Below, in pieces: positions 18,429-25,876 of a stretch of DNA of 64,000 nucleotides. The translations under genes and the position numbers were made by a program. Position 1 is the stretch's first letter. Every line of letters starts with the position of its first letter. The stretch comes from Brevibacterium sp. CBA3109 (GTDB lineage Bacteria; Actinomycetota; Actinomycetes; Actinomycetales; Brevibacteriaceae), in NCBI RefSeq assembly GCF_040256645.1, contig NZ_CP158281.1:3410001-3474000 (forward strand), written 5' to 3'. Under the pieces are notes generated by a model that saw only the letters and a list, made by a program, of their open reading frames with translations, was not told the DNA's origin and searched no databases.

Positions 18429-20417
18429 TTAGGCGCCGCGGAGGTCGAGGGTGAGCTCAGCAGGTGCATCGGCGACGAGGTCGACGGGGATGCCCCAGTC
18501 CTGCTGGTACAGATGGCATGCGGCATGCAGGGGGATCTCGCCTCCGGGTTCACCGTCGCAGGCGGCGGCCCGTGCGGTCACGTGCAGGACCCCGGATTCG
18601 AGTTCCGGGTTGATGACGATGCCCCGGCTCAGACCCTCTGCGCTTCCGCTGCCGGTCACGATGAGCTCCGGTGGTGTCGACGAGACCTGCAGATACGTGG
18701 GGTCTCCCCACCGCTCGTCCAACTTCTGACCTGCTGGAACGGTGAAGCTCACACTCACTGCCACCGGCCCCGAGGCGATTTCGGTCGACGGTCGTTTGCT
18801 GGTGAGCGCACCCTCGTCGACTCGCTGGGCGTCCTTGGGCAGCTTCACTCTGGTCAGGGCGTGCGCGGCGGATTCGACGATGAGGAGTTCGGCTTCGCTC
18901 ACGTTTGCTGCATCGACGCCCACGGCGCTGGGGTCGGCGGCTTCGCCGGGGTCGGCGGTTTCGCCAGGGGCGGCCGGCTCGAGGACGAAGATGTCGGAGG
19001 GCTCGCGCAGACCGCGGGCCAGGGTCGAGACCTCGTTCGTGGTGAAGTCGTAGCGGCGGATCGCCCCGTTGTAGGTGTCGGCGATCGCGATCGACCCGTC
19101 CGGCAGGCTCCGCACACCCAGGGGGTGCTGCAGCCTGGCCTCAGCGGCGGGACCGTCACGGAATCCGAAGTCGAAGAGCCCCTCGCCGATCAGCGTGGAC
19201 ACGGCTCCGGTGCTCGGGTCGAGGCGACGGATCGCGGAGGTCTCAGAGTCGGCGATGAACACGTCACCGTCAGAGCTGAGGTCAAGGCCCGATGTCTGCG
19301 CGAACCACGCATTCTCAGCGTCGCCGTCGGCCAGTCCTTCGTTCATTGTGCCCGAGAGCAGGCGGATCAACCCGGTTTCGGGATTGAACGACCAGATGGT
19401 GTGGTTGCCCGCCATCGCCACAACCACCTCGGCGGTGGAAGGGACGAAGAGGACGTCCCACGGCGAGGACAGCTTCACGTCGAGTCCGGGACCGTCGTAG
19501 CGGCCGAGTTCGCCGTGGGCCCCGACCACGTTGTCGATCGCGCCGACCATGTGCTGCGCACCTGTGCCGGCGATCGTCGTCACAGCTTCGGTCTCGAGAT
19601 TGATGCCGCGCAGGGTGTGATTGACGGTGTCGGCGAGGACGAGGTGATACCCGGCCTTCGTAGCCACGTCATCGGGAAGGACGGCGATGCCCCCGGGTTC
19701 GCTGAAGGACGCCTGGGTGAAATCGCCGTCGTCTGCGCCGCGTTCACCGGTGCCGATGCGGCGGATGATCGTCTGTCCGCTGGAGTCGTATTCGACGAGG
19801 CTGTGGTGTCCCGAATCGGCGACGAGCAGGTTGCCGGAGGGCAGTGCGGTGACTTTCCCGGGGTAGAAGAGCTCGGTCTCCGGTGCTGGTGGTGGCACGT
19901 ATGGGCCATCGCCGGCGTGCAGTGTGCCCTTCGCCGAGTGCTCTACGATGAGGCCTTCGATGATCTCGCCGAGTCCGGCGCCGTGGCCTTCGCCCGACAG
20001 GGTCGCTACCAGGTAGCCCTCAGGGTCGATGACGGCCAATGTGGGCCAGGCCCGGGCGGTGTATGCCTGCCAGGTGACGAGGTCGGGGTCATCGAGGACG
20101 AGGTGTTCGACCTGGTAGCGTTCGACCGCCTGGTCGACGGCCTCAACGGTGCGTTCGAACTCGAACTTCGGGGAGTGGACGCCGATGATGACGAGTTCTT
20201 TGCTGTACTTCTCCTCGAGCGGGCGTAGCTCGTCAAGGACGTGCAGGCAGTTGATGCAGCAGAAGGTCCAGAAGTCGAGCAGGATCACCTTGCCGCGCAG
20301 GTCGGCCAGGCTCAGTTCTTTGCCTCCGGAGTTCATCCACCGGCGGCCGATGAGTTCGGGTGCACGTACCTTGACCTGGTGGGCGGAGCTTGAGGATTCC
20401 TGCGAGCTGGCGTTCAT
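18429..20417 (-). CDS. Thioredoxin-domain protein with NHL-repeat propeller (NHLRC2-like)
   Basis: A 662-residue cytoplasmic protein. The N-terminal thioredoxin-like domain (about 15-170) has FWTFCCINCLHVLDEL, a CxxC in the TlpA/ResA position (here CCINC), followed by IGVHSPKFEFE. The rest is a six-bladed NHL propeller with repeated units such as LLVADSGHHSLVEYDSSG, HLVLADTVNHTLRGIN, VFIADSETSAIRRLD and IAIADTYNGAIRRYD, ended by a strand-rich C-terminal domain. The family resembles human NHLRC2; its bacterial substrate is not established, but redox function is likely. A Gly/Glu/Ala insertion (ETADPGEAADPSAVG) is low-complexity. ATG at 20417 has GGAG close upstream. Confidence 0.85.
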   Translation of the reverse strand: MNASSQESSSSAHQVKVRAPELIGRRWMNSGGKELSLADLRGKVILLDFWTFCCINCLHVLDELRPLEEKYSKELVIIGVHSPKFEFERTVEAVDQAVERYQVEHLVLDDPDLVTWQAYTARAWPTLAVIDPEGYLVATLSGEGHGAGLGEIIEGLIVEHSAKGTLHAGDGPYVPPPAPETELFYPGKVTALPSGNLLVADSGHHSLVEYDSSGQTIIRRIGTGERGADDGDFTQASFSEPGGIAVLPDDVATKAGYHLVLADTVNHTLRGINLETEAVTTIAGTGAQHMVGAIDNVVGAHGELGRYDGPGLDVKLSSPWDVLFVPSTAEVVVAMAGNHTIWSFNPETGLIRLLSGTMNEGLADGDAENAWFAQTSGLDLSSDGDVFIADSETSAIRRLDPSTGAVSTLIGEGLFDFGFRDGPAAEARLQHPLGVRSLPDGSIAIADTYNGAIRRYDFTTNEVSTLARGLREPSDIFVLEPAAPGETADPGEAADPSAVGVDAANVSEAELLIVESAAHALTRVKLPKDAQRVDEGALTSKRPSTEIASGPVAVSVSFTVPAGQKLDERWGDPTYLQVSSTPPELIVTGSGSAEGLSRGIVINPELESGVLHVTARAAACDGEPGGEIPLHAACHLYQQDWGIPVDLVADAPAELTLDLRGA

Positions 20418-20500
20418 GGCTCCATCTTCACAGATTCAGGGCCGCGGCGGGAGACCCCGCGTCATCATGTGACCAATACCCCAAGTCGCTGTCACGTAGA

Positions 20501-20541
20501 GGCGCCCGCTGCGACCTTGTTCAGGAGTAGTCGCGGGCGCC
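20501..20541 (-). terminator. Hairpin whose loop contains the yggS stop codon
   Basis: GGCGCCC-GCT-GCGAC (20501-20515) can pair with GTCGCGGGCGCC (20530-20541), leaving the stop codon TGA (20523-20521) in the loop. This places a stable stem at the very end of the reading frame. It may terminate transcription or slow ribosomes at the stop. Confidence 0.5.
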
Positions 20542-21279
20542 GAAGATGCTGGAGCCGACACGGACCATCGTCGCCCCCTCGGCGATTGCCAGTTCGAAGT
20601 CGTTGCTCATGCCCATGGACAGCTCGGTCGCTGCAGCGGGCATGGCTCCCGAGGCGAGGAGCTTCTGACTGAGTTCGCGCAGCTCTGCGTAGCTTGGGCG
20701 GATCTCTTCCGGTGTGCGTCCGGGCAGACCGATCGTCATCAGACCACGCAGTCGCATCCGTGAGTGGCCCCGGAGTTCAGAGATGAGAGCCTCTGCCTCA
20801 TCGGGGGCGATCCCGGACTTCGAGTCCTCGCGCGAGGTGTTGACCTGGACGAAGAAGTCCATGCTCTGGTCGAGGACGTCGAGGCGGTTGTTGATCTTCG
20901 TCGCCAGTTCGAGGTTGTCAACGGACTGGATGCAGTGCGCATGGCGCAGCGTGTGGTTGACCTTGTTCTTCTGCAGAGGGCCGATGAGGTGGGCTTCATG
21001 GTCAAGGTCGGCGAGGTCGTCCGCCTTGCCGACCAGTTCCTGTACCTTGTTCTCGCCGATGAGGGTGAACCCATGCTCGAGCGCCACTCGAATCGTCGCA
21101 GCCGGTTGAGTCTTGGTCGCAAGCAGAACTTTCACATCTGCACTCGTCCGACCGCTCACCTCGGCGGCGGTCGCTGCACGCGTGGCCACCTCGTCGAGGT
21201 TGTCTCTGATGGAGGCAATGGCGTCCGGGGCCAATGATTCCGGTGTGTTCTGTGGTTCGGATGTGCCTGGGGAACTCAT
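20521..21279 (-). CDS. YggS/PROSC-family PLP homeostasis protein
   Basis: A 252-residue member of the YggS/YlmE family, a single TIM-barrel domain that binds PLP and buffers vitamin B6 and amino-acid pools without known catalysis. Seen: VKVLLATKTQPA with the PLP lysine (about 56), IGENKVQEL, HLIGPLQKNKV, MDFFVQVNTSREDSKSG, LRGLMTIGLPG, LSMGMSNDFELAIAEGATMVRVGSSIFG. All are family signatures. In many actinobacteria the homologue sits in the ftsZ cluster; here it stands alone between two terminators. Confidence 0.93.
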   Translation of the reverse strand: MSSPGTSEPQNTPESLAPDAIASIRDNLDEVATRAATAAEVSGRTSADVKVLLATKTQPAATIRVALEHGFTLIGENKVQELVGKADDLADLDHEAHLIGPLQKNKVNHTLRHAHCIQSVDNLELATKINNRLDVLDQSMDFFVQVNTSREDSKSGIAPDEAEALISELRGHSRMRLRGLMTIGLPGRTPEEIRPSYAELRELSQKLLASGAMPAAATELSMGMSNDFELAIAEGATMVRVGSSIFGARDYS

Positions 21280-21386
21280 GCTTCCAGTCTTACATGTCCC
21301 CGCCGAAGTTGCAGGTCGCGGTCATAGGGCGGGGGCGTACGCGCACAGCCGGCGTGGTACGGGAGCCAAGGGGGCGCGCAACGGCG

Positions 21387-21446
21387 AACGGTCGGTAAGT
21401 CACGGTCGAAATCCGCAGGCGGATCGACCATCCCTTACCGACCGTT
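21387..21446 (-). terminator. Long nested hairpin downstream of the HIBADH gene
   Basis: AACGGTCGGTAAG (21387-21399) pairs exactly with CTTACCGACCGTT (21434-21446). Inside it GGTCG/CGACC and ATCCGC/GCGGAT form a second stem. It begins 17 bp beyond the stop of the HIBADH gene, as expected of a terminator. Confidence 0.75.
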
Positions 21447-21462
21447 GCCTATTGCCCAGTAG

Positions 21463-22368
21463 TTACTCGGGCAGGCCTGCTGCCTTGGGGTCGATGTTCC
21501 TGATCAGCGCCGAGGTGTCGAGGCCCTCGAGGCCCTCGTCAACGAGCTTCTGCAGCTGAGCGTGGACAAGCTGCGCGGCCGGCAGGTCGAGACCCTGGGT
21601 CTCAGCACCGGCGACGGCGAGCTCGACGTCCTTGTGCATGAGCGCCGCGGCGAAGCCGGGCTTGAACGCGTTGTTCGAAGCTGCGGTCTCGGTCACTCCG
21701 GGCACGGGGTACCAGGTGCGCAGCGGCCAGGAGTCACCGGATGAGACCGTCGCAATGTCGTAGAAGACCTTCGGGTCAAGCCCGAAGCGTTCGGCGAGGA
21801 CGGCACCTTCGACGACGCCCTGCAGGCTGATCGAGAGCATCATGTTGTTGACGATCTTGGCGGCCTGACCGGCAGCCTCGCCACCGGCATGGAACATGTT
21901 GCCGGCCATCGGCTCGATGAAGGACTTCGCTTCAGCAACATCCTCATCGGTTCCGCCGAGCATGAAGGTCAGCGTGCCGGCTTCTGCGCCGGTGACGCCG
22001 CCGGAGACCGGACCATCGACGAAGCGGAAGCCAGCCTTGGCCGCCTCGGAGTGCAGGGCGCGGGCGGAGTCGAAGTCGATGGTGGAGGAATCGACGAGGA
22101 GTGTCTTCGTGTCGGCATTGGCCAGCACACCGTTGGGCTCCAGGTAAGCGGTGCGGGCATGCTCACCCTTGGGCAGCATTGTGAAGACGATATCGGCGCC
22201 GGCGACCGCCTCGGCGATCGAGCCCACGGCAGTCACACCGTGTTCAGCAGCCGCGGAAACGGCCTCTGGCACGAGATCGAAGCCATTGACCGTGTGACCG
22301 GCCTTCACCAGGTTCGCTGTCATCGGACGACCCATGTTTCCCAGGCCGACCCATCCAATTGTCGACAT
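21463..22368 (-). CDS. mmsB: 3-hydroxyisobutyrate dehydrogenase
   Basis: A 301-residue NAD-dependent beta-hydroxyacid dehydrogenase. The Rossmann motif is IGWVGLGNMGRPMTANL (about 4-20); the substrate-binding motif FVDGPVSGGVTGAEAGTL (about 116-133) and the catalytic Lys171 in GQAAKIVNN are present. The enzyme oxidises 3-hydroxyisobutyrate to methylmalonate semialdehyde in valine catabolism. Frame open to 22461, but the ATG at 22368 has AGGAGG seven nt upstream and starts directly at the cofactor domain. It is divergent from a LysR-type gene, which probably controls it. Related 2-hydroxy-3-oxopropionate reductase is the main alternative. Confidence 0.85.
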   Translation of the reverse strand: MSTIGWVGLGNMGRPMTANLVKAGHTVNGFDLVPEAVSAAAEHGVTAVGSIAEAVAGADIVFTMLPKGEHARTAYLEPNGVLANADTKTLLVDSSTIDFDSARALHSEAAKAGFRFVDGPVSGGVTGAEAGTLTFMLGGTDEDVAEAKSFIEPMAGNMFHAGGEAAGQAAKIVNNMMLSISLQGVVEGAVLAERFGLDPKVFYDIATVSSGDSWPLRTWYPVPGVTETAASNNAFKPGFAAALMHKDVELAVAGAETQGLDLPAAQLVHAQLQKLVDEGLEGLDTSALIRNIDPKAAGLPE

Positions 22369-22458
22369 AATATGCCTCCTCGCATCATGTTCTTCAGGTG
22401 GTGCAGTGTTTCCCCTCACAGTACGCCAGTCACTGAACCAACACCGGTCGCGCAGAAT

Positions 22459-22489
22459 CACATATTCCGCACCGGATATGTGCGCGCAC
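22459..22489. promoter_or_regulatory. Putative LysR operator in the HIBADH/LysR divergent promoter
   Basis: CACATAT (22459-22465) and ATATGTG (22476-22482) form a perfect 7-bp inverted repeat with a 10-bp gap, overlapping a second palindrome GTGCGCGCAC (22480-22489). The site lies in the 141-bp gap between the divergent genes, 20 nt ahead of the LysR start, as is usual for autoregulated LysR pairs. Confidence 0.55.
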
Positions 22490-22509
22490 GCAGATAGGAT
22501 GGAACCACT

Positions 22510-23385
22510 ATGGCTTCATATGCACCTGGCGGTTCCGGTTCGCAGATCTCTCCCGAAGATCTGCTGACGCTGCTTGCCGTGGCCCGGTTGGGCAAGTTCA
22601 CGGCCGCCGCGCACAGCTTGGGCCTCAACCACACGACGGTGTCCCGACGCATCGCCGCGCTGGAGAAGGCCTACGGCGAGCGAATGCTCGTGGCCTCACC
22701 GGACGGCTGGGAGCTAAGCACTGCCGGACGCCACCTGCTGCCGGTGGCCGAGGACATCGAATCCGCACTGGGACGCATCGACGCTCACGCCAGCTCCGCC
22801 CTGTCCGGAACGATCCGCCTGGCCTGCCCGCAGGCCTTCGCGCTTGAATTCGCGGTACCGGCCCTGGCCCAGCTGCAGCGCAGCCATCCCGGTCTGCAGT
22901 TCGAGCTCATCACTGCCACCCAGCGGGCCCGACAGTACCGCTCGGGTGTCGACATCGAGGTCGTCGTCGGCAGGCCGGAGGCACCACGCAGCGTCGCGAA
23001 GCACATTCGCGACTATCGTCTCCAGCTCTACGCCTCCCGTGAATATCTGCAGTCCCACACGACGCCGATGACGCTTGACGATCTTGCCGAGCACCGGCTC
23101 ATCTACTACATCGAGAACTCGCTCCAAGTCGATGACCTCGATGAGGCGGGCAATGCACTGCCGCGCGGCAAGGGGTTCTTCCGTTCCACCTCGGTGCATG
23201 CGCACGTGCTCGCCACGTCGAACGGAGTCGGGATCGGGATCCTGCCCGACTTCCTTGCTGCCGGCAACAGCCGTCTCGTGCAGGTGCTACCCGAGGAGTT
23301 CTCGAAACCGGTCTCCTACTGGGCCTCGGTCCGCCACGAATCCCTGCGCAATGCGGGGGTCCGCAGCGTCCTCGAAGTTCTCTGA
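22510..23385 (+). CDS. LysR-family transcriptional regulator
   Basis: A 291-residue regulator. The N-terminal winged helix (about 17-75) reads LLTLLAVARLGKFTAAAHSL then NHTTVSRRIAALEKAYG, the LysR HTH. The C-terminal periplasmic-binding-like effector domain (about 95-285) begins GTIRLACPQAFALEFAVPAL. It lies head to head with the HIBADH gene and an inverted repeat sits between them, so it probably regulates valine or hydroxy-acid catabolism in response to an intermediate. Its stop is one base from the stop of the convergent 3-hydroxybutyrate dehydrogenase gene. Confidence 0.88.
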   Translation: MASYAPGGSGSQISPEDLLTLLAVARLGKFTAAAHSLGLNHTTVSRRIAALEKAYGERMLVASPDGWELSTAGRHLLPVAEDIESALGRIDAHASSALSGTIRLACPQAFALEFAVPALAQLQRSHPGLQFELITATQRARQYRSGVDIEVVVGRPEAPRSVAKHIRDYRLQLYASREYLQSHTTPMTLDDLAEHRLIYYIENSLQVDDLDEAGNALPRGKGFFRSTSVHAHVLATSNGVGIGILPDFLAAGNSRLVQVLPEEFSKPVSYWASVRHESLRNAGVRSVLEVL

Positions 23386-23386
23386 G

Positions 23387-24133
23387 TCAGGCGGCGGACC
23401 AGCCCCCGTCGACACTGTGTGCGCTGCCGTTGATCACGGCGGCAGCGTCGCTGGCCAGGAACAGCGCCAACGCAGCGATGTCGGCAGGTTCGGCGAGCTT
23501 CGGCACCGCAGAATGATCGAGGAAGACCCGTTCGAGGACCTCGTCTTCGCTGATGCCGTTCGTTGTCGCCTGATCGGCGATCTGGCCCTTGACCATTGGC
23601 GTGAGCACATAGCCGGGATTGATCGCGTTGCAGGTCACACCGTGTGGGCCGGCTTCCAGTGCAGTCGTCTTCGTCAATCCCATGAGCCCGTGCTTGGCCG
23701 CCACGTAAGCTGATTTGTTCGCCGAGGCGCGCAGGCCGTGGATCGAGGAGAGGTTGATGACCCGGCCCCACCCCTTCTCATACATCGTCGGCAGCGCGGA
23801 CTTGGTGAGCACGAATGGCGCTTCGAGCATGAGGGTGTTGATGAGTCGCCATTCCTCGAGCGGGAATTCCGTGATCGGGTGGATCCGCTGGATGCCGGCG
23901 TTGTTGATGAGGATGTCGACGTCGAGATCGACTCCATCCAGCGCCGAGGTGTCGCCGAGGTTGACCGTCCACGCCTCACCCCCGATGTCGCCGGCCACTG
24001 CTTGCGCAGATTCAGCGTCGACGTCGGCGACGATGACGTGTGCTCCCGCTGCGGCGAAGGCTTCGCTCATCGCCTTGCCGAGGCCGGAGGCTCCCCCTGT
24101 GACGAGGGCGCGCTTGTGTCTGAGATCGACCAT
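23387..24133 (-). CDS. 3-hydroxybutyrate dehydrogenase (SDR family)
   Basis: A 248-residue short-chain dehydrogenase. Cofactor motif VTGGASGLGKAMSE (about 11-24), NNAG at 77-80, catalytic Ser130, Tyr143 and Lys147 in SSIHGLRASANKSAYVAAKHG; the SIHG...KSAYVAAKHG pattern is characteristic of bacterial 3-hydroxybutyrate dehydrogenases. It interconverts 3-hydroxybutyrate and acetoacetate with NAD+. The ATG at 24133 has GAAGGGA upstream; the frame is open to 24208 without a better site. A hairpin separates it from the MHS transporter upstream. Its stop is one base from the LysR stop. Confidence 0.85.
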   Translation of the reverse strand: MVDLRHKRALVTGGASGLGKAMSEAFAAAGAHVIVADVDAESAQAVAGDIGGEAWTVNLGDTSALDGVDLDVDILINNAGIQRIHPITEFPLEEWRLINTLMLEAPFVLTKSALPTMYEKGWGRVINLSSIHGLRASANKSAYVAAKHGLMGLTKTTALEAGPHGVTCNAINPGYVLTPMVKGQIADQATTNGISEDEVLERVFLDHSAVPKLAEPADIAALALFLASDAAAVINGSAHSVDGGWSAA

Positions 24134-24186
24134 TGCTGTCCCTTCGATCGTTGTCGTGAGTCGAGCGTGTTGTCCGCTGTCGTGCA

Positions 24187-24222
24187 TTCGGGCGGTACCG
24201 ATGTTCATCGGAACCGCCCGAA
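24187..24222 (-). terminator. Seventeen-bp hairpin between the MHS transporter and the SDR gene
   Basis: TTCGGGCGGT-A-CCGATG pairs with CATCGG-A-ACCGCCCGAA around a 2-nt loop, with a single A/A mismatch. It starts 43 bp after the transporter stop and precedes the 3-hydroxybutyrate dehydrogenase start by 54 bp. No U-tract follows. Confidence 0.65.
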
Positions 24223-24265
24223 GACCGAACTCACAGTTGTGTATTCGAGTGTTGAGATGTGCCGA

Positions 24266-25621
24266 TCAGCGCTTCGCCGCGAGGCGACGGTCCTTGTCCA
24301 CCTGGTCGAGTGAACGCAGATCGATGCCTTTGGTCTCCCGGGTGAGCAGGAGTGCGACCATCGAAATCGCAGCGGCGATCAGAACGTAGACCGCGATCGG
24401 CACCGAGGAGTCGAAGCGCTGCAGCAGTGCTGTGGCGATGATCGGCGCGAACGAGCCCGCCACGATTGCCGTGACCTGATAACCCGTAGATACACCGGAG
24501 TTGCGCATGCGGGTCGGGAACATCTCCGACATGATGGCCGGCTGACCGGCATACATCAGGGCGTGGAAGACGAGGCCCAGCAGCAGCGCCAAGAAGATCA
24601 GCAGAGCGTTGCCGGTGTCGTACATCGGGAAGGCGAAGAAGCCCCACGTAGCGGTGAGCACGATGCCGATGCCATAGGGCAGCTTGCGTCCGACCCTGTC
24701 CGCCATCGCGCCGACCAGCGGCACGAGTACGGCATGGATTGCGTGAGCTCCGAGCAGGAGCCCCAGAATCTCATTCGCCTCGACCCCGACTGCGATCGAC
24801 AGATATGTGATCGAGAACGTGACGACGATGTAGTAGTGGATGTTCTCCACGAACCGCAGTCCCATCGCGGCGAAGACCTCACGCGGGTAGCGCTTGAAGA
24901 CGGCCTTGACTCCGTAGTCCACGCCTTCTTCGATCTCTTCAGCCTGGACCTGTTCGAAGATCGGAGCGTCGGAGACACGGGTGCGGATGTAGTAGCCGAT
25001 GAGGACGATGATGGCTGAGAGCCAGAAGGCCACACGCCAGCCCCAGGACAGGAAGTGCTCGTCGGTCAGGGTCGCGGTGAGTACGAAGAGAACGCCTGTT
25101 GCCAACAGGTTGCCCAGGGGCACGCCCGACTGGGGGAAGGACGACCAGAAGCCGCGCTCCTTGTCCGGTGCGTGTTCGGCGACGAGGAGAACCGCTCCGC
25201 CCCATTCGCCGCCGACGGCGAAGCCTTGAACAACGCGCAGCAGGACGAGGAGGATCGGAGCGAAGGGCCCGATCTGGTCGAAGGTCGGCAGACATCCCAT
25301 GAGGAACGTGGCTGCACCGACAAGGACGATCGACAGCTGCAGCAGCTTCTTGCGTCCGTACTTGTCACCGAAGTGGCCGAAGACGATGCCGCCGATGGGG
25401 CGAGCGATGAAGCCGACCGCGTAGGTGGCGAAGCCGGCCAGAATCGGCGTCAGAGGGTCGTCCGACGGCGGGAACAGGATGTGGTTGAACACCAGGGTGG
25501 CGGCCGAACCGTAGAGGAAGAACTCGTACCACTCGACGACGGTTCCGGCCATCGAGGCGGCGACGACCTTGCGCAGCTGTGCGCGGATCGACTTCCTCTC
25601 GGCATTGCTCGAAGAACTCAT
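24266..25621 (-). CDS. MHS-family (metabolite:H+ symporter) MFS transporter
   Basis: A 451-residue protein with 12 membrane helices. MHS hallmarks: GTVVEWYEFFLYGSAATLVF (about 25-44), ARPIGGIVFGHFGDKYGRKK (about 73-92, the loop 2-3 motif), RVVQGFAVGGEWGGA (about 128-142) and ADRVGRKLPYGIG in the second half. Such proteins import organic acids, betaines or similar metabolites. It lies beside the 3-hydroxybutyrate dehydrogenase gene, so a hydroxy- or keto-acid substrate is plausible but unproven. RBS AAGGAG lies seven nt before the ATG. An inverted repeat upstream may be an operator. Confidence 0.88.
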   Translation of the reverse strand: MSSSSNAERKSIRAQLRKVVAASMAGTVVEWYEFFLYGSAATLVFNHILFPPSDDPLTPILAGFATYAVGFIARPIGGIVFGHFGDKYGRKKLLQLSIVLVGAATFLMGCLPTFDQIGPFAPILLVLLRVVQGFAVGGEWGGAVLLVAEHAPDKERGFWSSFPQSGVPLGNLLATGVLFVLTATLTDEHFLSWGWRVAFWLSAIIVLIGYYIRTRVSDAPIFEQVQAEEIEEGVDYGVKAVFKRYPREVFAAMGLRFVENIHYYIVVTFSITYLSIAVGVEANEILGLLLGAHAIHAVLVPLVGAMADRVGRKLPYGIGIVLTATWGFFAFPMYDTGNALLIFLALLLGLVFHALMYAGQPAIMSEMFPTRMRNSGVSTGYQVTAIVAGSFAPIIATALLQRFDSSVPIAVYVLIAAAISMVALLLTRETKGIDLRSLDQVDKDRRLAAKR

Positions 25622-25640
25622 GACTCTCCTTGATTTCTAC

Positions 25641-25669
25641 GATCCGCATCACCGTTGAATGTGCGGATC
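25641..25669 (-). promoter_or_regulatory. Inverted repeat upstream of the MHS transporter gene
   Basis: GATCCGCA (25641-25648) and TGCGGATC (25662-25669) form an exact 8-bp inverted repeat with a 13-nt centre, 20 nt upstream of the ATG. It could be a leader hairpin or an operator. The rest of the 255-bp gap to 25876 shows no gene. Confidence 0.45.
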
Positions 25670-25876
25670 GACTTGCTGTGGGTCTCAGTCCGTGAGGATG
25701 TGTGCCTGGAAGCCCCTGCTATGCGACTTCAGGTCCACGCCATCGGCACGAACTGCGCGACGCGGCGGATAAATATGATCCATGCAACAGTGTGCGGCAT
25801 CTGACGAGGGATCGGGTGCCGAAAGGGCTCGAATCAGAGAATTATCTGTGCACATTCCCGCACATGAGGTGTGCGC

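Noticed and set aside
18306..20228. 640-residue open frame antisense to the thioredoxin-NHL gene
   Set aside because: Composition is typical of a shadow of a high-GC gene; the minus-strand protein has clear motifs.
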